From Strigamia acuminata (taxonomy: Eukaryota > Arthropoda > Chilopoda > Geophilomorpha > Linotaeniidae), in assembly GCA_949358305.1 (NCBI GenBank), contig OX442315.1:9080427-9140426 (forward strand): 60,000 nt of DNA, in the 5' to 3' direction. Of the stretch, positions 53,969-60,000 are shown in pieces. The translations under genes and the position numbers were made by a program. Numbering within the stretch: position 1 is the first letter of the stretch; every line of letters starts with the position of its first letter. The notes under the pieces were generated by a model. It did no database searches. It was not told where the DNA came from and was given only the letters and a program-made list of their open reading frames with translations.

Positions 53969-55375
53969 TGTGGTGACCCTGAGCCACTTTTATTCAATTT
54001 TAATGTGTTTTTATTTAATAAAAAAGTCACCACGAAAGAAGTTGTATTTACATTTTATTCTGTAATATTTGTGTTTGGCACACGCCAAACAATTACATAA
54101 TTTAGGGGAGAAAATCTCCCCTAACACGGTTCACCCCAATATTATGTGGGGTGAGGCGCTAATTAACTGCTTAGTGAGGCGAAAATGCTTTGTTTCACTA
54201 AATTACGCTGTCTGCGCAGCATCCGCTGCGCATGTTCGAAGTGTGCTCGGCACACTCCACCCTTCCCATAGCCAACGGTTATGGTGCAATAATAACGGCT
54301 TTTGGCGCAACAAAATCCTTTGTTGTGCCAAAATTAGTAATCTGCACATATTTCATGCGCAGATTCCGAGAGTGCATAAAACCCCAAATTTTGGCGGTTT
54401 GGCCCACTCTTGACACTGACACACCAACAACAAACAACCCAAATGATCATCACTGAAGAACTTCAAACAAAAGGATTCCAAGTGCTGACCGGGTTTATAC
54501 GTTTTGGTGAGTTGAGAGACATTGCTGTTTCCACTGAATAAATTCGGTGGAACCAGCCACATTTGCGCACAGAACACGAATTTCGGGTAACGCCCGAGAA
54601 ACTCCGCTCACCCGCCGCCGTCGAGTCGCGTTGACTTGTTCCGTGATTCGCCTCCGTCGATCGAGCAACCCGTCGCCGTCAACCATCGTGAGAAGACAGT
54701 GAACCACCTGTGAGCTTTACTCCGGAGTTCACTGTTCCATCGCCATCGTACGAGCGAAGGAAATTTGTTCCCGCTCGTTGTTGATTATTGTGAGAGCGCC
54801 ATCGAGTTTACTCTGGTACTCTCATCGTCGTCGTCAACGGCAAATCTCTCGTAGAGAACCATCGCCGATATTCGTAAGCCACCTGCGAGCTTTACTCCGG
54901 AGCTTACGAATAGAAAGTCATCGTTTTCATCGAGAAATAATATTTCTCAAGCGAGTCCGACTCGCCATTTTCCGAGCGCAACAAGCTGCCGTTTGTTGCG
55001 CGCCAAACACTCGCGCCCAACGATCAACCGTCGTTGTTGGCGCCTTTTTCCTTTGTTTCAAGTGAGCGTAACCGTTTTGCTTGACTCATTTCTCACTCAT
55101 TTTCTCTTTCCCTCCCTAGTCTTAACCGTTAATTCATTTAAATCTCTCTTTTTAATTATTTATTATATTCCGGATAATTATTATTGTAAATTTCCGTTCA
55201 AATAAAACATTTTTGTATTTTATTCAATCCAAACTGTCGTTTTCCTTTCATAAAATTACCCCTAGACACCACACAGGCAACCGAGTATAAGGCCTATAAA
55301 CGGCATCTCACTTGCGAACCACTCTTAACAAGGTAAGTATTTGTTTTAGAGTGGAAAGCCCGGAGGATCGCAACA
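53969..55375 (+). mobile_element. Solo LTR, 1,407 bp, CCTG duplication
   Basis: Runs TGTGGTGACCC…GATCGCAACA, with CCTG on both sides (53,965-53,968 and 55,376-55,379). Related to the element 1 LTR and to the 28.3-kb fragment. AATAAA occurs near 55,201. The many open frames are low-complexity shadows. No internal element region remains, so it formed by recombination between two LTRs. Confidence 0.85.
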
Positions 55376-55379
55376 CCTG

Positions 55380-56230
55380 ATTGGTCAGCTGTTACTGACC
55401 AGTCGTATTTATGTTACTACATTTGATTTAATAAACACTTGTTAGTTAACTATTGAACTGATCAGTCATTCATTTATTCATTCGTGATAACACATGGTTG
55501 CAGCGGTTAAACAGACTTAAATAACTCAAATCATTTGTGGAATTTTTGCTACGATAATATTTATAACTGGTCTTATCATCAAATGTTGTGTGTTTCTTTC
55601 GTAAAGTGTCTTCAATTTACGATGTGATAAATCATGGCTTCAGCAAATTAACATGTTTTGGTGTCACACATAATTCCAAGAGTATATGTCATGTATCAAA
55701 CGTTGTCATTTAATCATCTGGATTACACACGAGTAAATTAGTATTATTTATCCGTTGTAACTTTACTTCCGGTTCCGAGCATCAATAGTTCTTATTTATT
55801 AGTAGAACTAAGTTTTACTTCATAAATGGTTGGTGATTTATTCAACGAAGTTGAGCAAATCTGGACACTGTAAAATGTATAAAATATTAAATCCTATCGA
55901 GTCCGAACGGTAAACATGATTCGTCGCTCAGCTCGATATCCCCGTGATCACACAGTCGCGCGTCCGCCTCACAGGACATTGATGGTAAACATCTTCCATC
56001 ACCAAGTCCCACGGCGTCACCCAACGTAGCAAGTACTCAATTCTCATACAAACCTTATTCCTCGCCAGTATGAGCGGTCATAACTACAAGTGAAAATGGA
56101 GGTTTCCTCACTCAGGGTCGTATTAAACGGAACACAACATTATCCTAAACTTCAATCTCAAGTAAAGACTGGTGATGCATCATCGTTTCGATGACACCCA
56201 AAAGTTGTCTTTCAACAACTCTCATGGGGT
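55380..56230. other. Intergenic, no gene seen
   Basis: AT-rich with no convincing frame. At 55,490-55,505 AACACATGGTTGCAGCGG resembles an LTR end plus a primer-site-like sequence of gypsy elements, but no LTR could be delimited. CGTGATCACACAGTCGCG near 55,942 is unassigned. Confidence 0.4.
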
Positions 56231-56239
56231 TCAATCATT

Positions 56240-56773
56240 TTGTTGCCTACGTTCCATAGCCGATCATTTCGTCGCCGGAAATGACGACGAAATGAGTGTG
56301 GTTTTCAGCGTTGGTCAATTTTTGTTTCTTTTTCTTGTATGGTCATTTCGTCGCTGGTCATTTCATAGCCTATTGGTCATTTCATTGGCTATTGGTCATT
56401 TCATTGGCTATTGGTCATTTCATTGGCTATTGGTCATTTCATTGCCTATTGGTCATTTCATTGGCTATTGGTCATTTTGTCGCCGGTTATTTCGTCGCCT
56501 ATTGGTCATTTCATTGCCTATTGGTCATTTCATTGGCTATTGGTCATTTTGTCGCCGGTCATTTCGTCGCCTATTGGTCATTTCATTGGCTATTGGTCAA
56601 ATGCCCGGCGACGAAATGACTGGCGACGAAATGACCGGCAACGAAATGACAGGCAACGAAATGACCGGCGACGAAAGGAGCGGCTACGAAATGACCCACA
56701 AAAGAAATTAGTAAAAACATTGATTTTTTGGCACTAAGACTACGAAATGACCGGCGACGAAATGACCCGACCT
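56240..56773. repeat. Inverted minisatellite: GGTCATTTCRT arms
   Basis: The left arm (56,240-56,598) has many copies of a 19-21-base unit GGTCATTTCATTGGCTATT with GTCGCC variants. The right arm (56,605-56,770) has the complement GGCGACGAAATGACC. The whole can fold into a long hairpin. It lies between the solo LTR and copy F. The 179-codon open frame through it is an artefact of the period. Confidence 0.85.
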
Positions 56774-57995
56774 CACTCTCATTTCACCACAAACTATGGC
56801 AAGCAGCACCATCATCGGCGGAATATGTGCATATAAAAATATGCGGGCTCAAATAAGTAAATGGGTAACAAATATCATAACAAGAGCTAGCTCTTTCTGG
56901 TTGTGACCGAATATATTCTCTGGCTGGACAATGTGTTGTCCACTGCTCCAATAGGGACATTGGCTGTCACTAATCCCTATTGTTTCGTAGAACATACCTA
57001 TTGTATAAAGTCTGAATTTTGGCCAGAGATACGCTTTTTGTTAGTTTTCTTTGATTCTTTCACTAAGCCTAACAACTGACATATCATGTTGCTGTCATTA
57101 CACCGCCTGTACACAGGCTAATGCGGGAAGATAACCCGTGCAACAAATTCCGGTTCTTGGTCACGCGACCATCTAACTGTTACGGCTCTGAAGGTGGATG
57201 GAGGCCTGAAAATCCTCTCGCAATGATCACGTATCATTTTGACTGTCCCAGCCAATAAATGTCTATACGGAAAGGCAAACCCGTACAATAAATTCCGGTT
57301 GTGGATCAGCGCGATCCAATCCACCGTCACGGCTCTGATGCAGATTGAGGCCGCAAAACCTCCCGCGATGGTTGTGGACCGTCATTGATTGTCCCCGCCT
57401 ATATTTTTAATTATATCCATAATTTTAGATTCAATTGAACAATTGTTTAGAACTCGGTGAATATGAAGAATGCTCCATACTCTTATGTATTCCAGACACG
57501 TGGCCAAAACCAGCTTTACCCTATGTGGTTTTCACATAGGACGGGCCGCACAACGTTATCCGGTCCAGAGAATGTCCTGTTAGGCAAGCTTGTGTCATCG
57601 TGTGTTTATGTTTTCCTTTAATCGTTAATGGGCGTCGCCATTTTGAAAACACTCATGGACGTATGTTAAAATTGGGAGTGTTGTATTACGTTCAGTAAAT
57701 TGTGAACGGCATCCACTACCAATTCTATAAAAGTGAAGTAAGTTGAAGTCCATGAACTTGAACTGAAAGTTCATCACGTTCATTTTTTACAATAGTTTTT
57801 AAAAACATTTGATATTTCTGAAGTCCTTGAAGTACAATACAACAATAGCATACGTCAAATAGACAATTCAGCATCTGAAGCACAACTGCTGAAATATTTA
57901 TGTGCCATTGTGTCAATATTGCATTGTAATTGCGCAACACATCTGAAAAACACATTTATTTTTCCAATTCAATTTTCCTCGTGACTTCTATTCAC

Positions 57996-58060
57996 TTAAA
58001 TACAAGCGACCTTTAAATTGAAACATTTGCTGATGGAATTGCTCATCAGTCACCCATCAA
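57996..58060 (+). promoter_or_regulatory. Copy F leader exon with weakened TATA
   Basis: At the TATA position the sequence is CTATTCACTTAAATA, where other copies have CTATTTATTTAAATA or CTATATATTTAAATA. The leader and donor CATCAA|GTAAGC at 58,061 are kept. Confidence 0.55.
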
Positions 58061-58374
58061 GTAAGCAAACTAACTAATCATCAATACAAGTCATTTTAAA
58101 TTATAATTTAAGAAGTAATTTTTCTATAAACATATTTTTATAATAATTAAGGAACTTTTTATAAAAATAAATTCACTTTTTGGAATAATCAATGCATTTA
58201 ATAAAACAATTATGACACATTTTAGAACAATTGTGAAACTTTTTAGAAAAATGTCTGTATATAACAATTAATGGCATCTTAAGCTGCAACTTGCTTTGAT
58301 AATGACAACAAACCAAAAGCACGATTGAAATTTTAACGTTTCATTTTAATTTCAGAAATTTAGAATTATCAACA

Positions 58375-59918
58375 ATGGTCCTGCTTGGTCTCTCTGTGAT
58401 TATTCTCACGTGTGTCATGTCAATTTTAGCTTGTCCAGGTGACTTAACACCGTTTGCTAATTTTACAATGGAAGTAAGAGACACTGAAGGCCATTGCAAC
58501 ATAATTGAAGCCATGGAAGTTACAACTAACAATTCCAAAGTAAATAAATAGAAATGCACAAATATCTAAAATCAATATTAAAATTAATTGATTTATCTAC
58601 TTTATTTCCACTGATAAGTATGAAGGTAGATGGTACATGGCTTACGCAGGAATCACCAAAGAACAATCAAAGCGGGTCACATGTGTCGTTTGGGACAGTA
58701 TCTTTGATGAGATAGGTGAATTTCATAACTTTGTAAGCCTGAAGGAGAATGGGTAACAACAAAAATACAATATTATATACAATACAATATACAATATTAT
58801 GTTCTTAAGCCTTTTCCACTGGAAAAAAAATATGGCTTTACAAATTGTAAATGTTCCAAAAGTTAATGTGGAAATGTGAGCTTTACAGTTTTTGTAAAGT
58901 TGTTGTAAAATCGAAGAAAAATTAGGCATTTAACATTGAATTTAATCACTTTGTAAATTTCATGTGTAAATTAGACATTTACATTAAATTTAAGTTGCTT
59001 GTAAATAATTTGGAAAGTTATTGAATGAGTTTATCATCAGCTGGCGATATATTTCAAAAATATAAAACTAAAATATTTACATTTGTTAAATATGGGGTTG
59101 GTTCTATCAATTTTACTTCAAAACTTAATTAGAATATAATTGTTGGAGTTAAATGAAACAAAAAAGTGATACGAATTCGGTAATTTAACATTTTAATTTG
59201 GTTTTAGAATTTGTAACAATCAGGACATTGATGTGAGCTTGTGTCATTGCCTTCTGTTGATTTTGTTCACTTTTTTATTGAGGCTATGAATCCTCTGCAT
59301 ATATTATGTGAGATTTTTATGAAAATTTCGTAGGATTTATTTTCATGGGATGTATTTTCATGAGATTTATTTTCATGGAATAATGAAAATATTTACATGT
59401 AAATATTTTGAAATAAATTATAATAAATTTAGAAGTTTAAAATCACATATTTAAGGTTTAAAATTATAAAATTAAAAAAAGAATTAAAATTAAATTAAAT
59501 TTATTTTTAAAACTGACAAATTTAAAATTACATTAAAATTAAATTTATTGTCAAATCTGACAAATTCGAAATTTACAAACTGTAAAGTTATTGTGCGTGT
59601 TCATTGTAAAATGTCTTTTTAATTTTGTAAAGTTATTGTTTAAAACAAAAATTTACAATCTTTGTAAATGTGACTTTACAAAACCAAAAGTTCAAATTTA
59701 CATTAACTTTTAAAAGACGTGTAAAGCCATATTTTTTCCAGTGTTCTTGACCTGTTTGCATGTCTTGTGGCTTTGATTTAAACCAACTTATTAAATATCT
59801 TGTATTTTTAAATTTATTTCTAGGGTTTTTAAGGTTTTAAATAACGTAGGAACGCCTTTGCTTGAAGAGAAGAGAGTATACCGATATAGTTTTGATGTCT
59901 TAAACGTAAAAAGTTTCT
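58375..59918 (+). CDS. Array copy F: lipocalin-like gene, 5' part only
   Basis: Exons 58356-58539 (ATG 58375), 58619-58752 and 59824-59918 are open and in family phase. The signal peptide is kept (S-I-L-A before C20), then Y-E-G-R-W-Y-M-A-Y. Coding exon 3 has R-Y-S-F-D-V-L-N-V where relatives have R-Y-Y-F-D-V-S-D-T. Intron 3 is enlarged to 1,071 bases by a 927-bp insertion. At the usual position of the next acceptor (CACTATTTTAACAG|TGGT) the sequence instead reads CACTATTTTAAGTCTATAACAC to the window edge, so exon 4 is either displaced by another insertion or lost. The rest of the gene is not visible. It could be a pseudogene. Confidence 0.65.
58817..59743. mobile_element. 927-bp inverted-repeat element in copy F intron 3
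   Basis: Ends CACTGGAAAAAAAATATGGC and its near-complement GCCATATTTTTTCCAGTG. Both arms carry diverged TTTACA/TGTAAA-rich sequence. The other copies' intron 3 reads across this point without it. No transposase frame. The target duplication is unclear (possibly TTC). Confidence 0.8.
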
Positions 59919-60000
59919 GTAAGTATACGTACATGGATTTGAAGTTATTATCGGTGTCATTTATTAAACATTATTAAACACTATTTTAAGTCTATAACAC

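Noticed and set aside
54778-55065. 95-codon basic protein
   Set aside because: Inside the solo LTR at 53,969-55,375; low-complexity Arg/Ser composition from repeated CGTCG sequence.
55488-55506. Primer-site-like TGGTTGCAGCGG after ACACA
   Set aside because: No LTR with matching ends or internal coding region could be delimited around it.
56172-56711. 179-codon hydrophobic repeat protein
   Set aside because: It is created by the minisatellite period; other frames are open as well and no promoter or splice pattern supports it.

Overview
The window is a piece of an invertebrate animal genome, probably an arthropod; the species cannot be named from the sequence. It is AT-rich and carries genes split by short GT-AG introns, TATA-box promoters, AATAAA poly(A) signals, an RNA polymerase III tRNA gene, Ty3/gypsy LTR retrotransposons and a BEL/Pao retrotransposon (a superfamily known only from Metazoa). 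No bacterial-style gene organisation is present.

The host content is a tandem array of small genes on the + strand from about 14 kb to the right edge. Each complete copy has a TATA box, an untranslated leader exon and five coding exons with identical phases (0, 2, 1, 1). Each encodes a secreted protein of about 235 residues: signal peptide, a G-R-W-Y motif at residues 58-61, a charged helix near residue 165 and a Lys/Glu-rich tail. The G-x-W motif and its distance of about 110 residues from the C-terminal helix suggest a divergent lipocalin; this is inference. Copies A (15.2-16.4 kb), C (44.5-45.5 kb), D (48.7-49.9 kb) and E (52.4-53.5 kb) look intact. Copy B (24.5-25.7 kb) is a pseudogene. 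Copy F (58.4 kb to the edge) is partial. There are also two orphan promoter/leader segments (14.0-14.4 kb; 45.85 and 47.46 kb, split by a solo LTR) and one orphan last exon (28.2 kb). A tRNA-Val(UAC) gene and a decayed relative sit upstream of copies C and A and were duplicated with them.

Mobile DNA fills the rest. From 1 to 12.16 kb two minus-strand Ty3/gypsy elements are nested: element 1 (tRNA-Pro primed, pol frameshifted) lies inside the protease region of element 2 (tRNA-Gln primed). A BEL/Pao element (16,758-23,124; tRNA-Phe primed; 5-bp duplication GTCTG) sits between copies A and B. Element 3 (29,142-42,455) is a complete 13.3-kb minus-strand gypsy element with two 1,590-bp LTRs that look identical and a 4-bp duplication AATT. 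It is a relative of element 2 and carries an additional 551-codon ORF after pol that I do not recognise. Solo LTRs lie at 27,095-27,666, 45,896-47,458 and 53,969-55,375, and several inverted-repeat (MITE-like) elements lie at 25.95, 27.95, 42.5, 46.5 and 58.8 kb.

All three gypsy elements end gag at the same slippery heptamer A-AAA-AAC, with pol open in the -1 frame. Paralogous array units preserve the empty target sites of the BEL element and of one solo LTR, so those insertions can be dated relative to the duplications.
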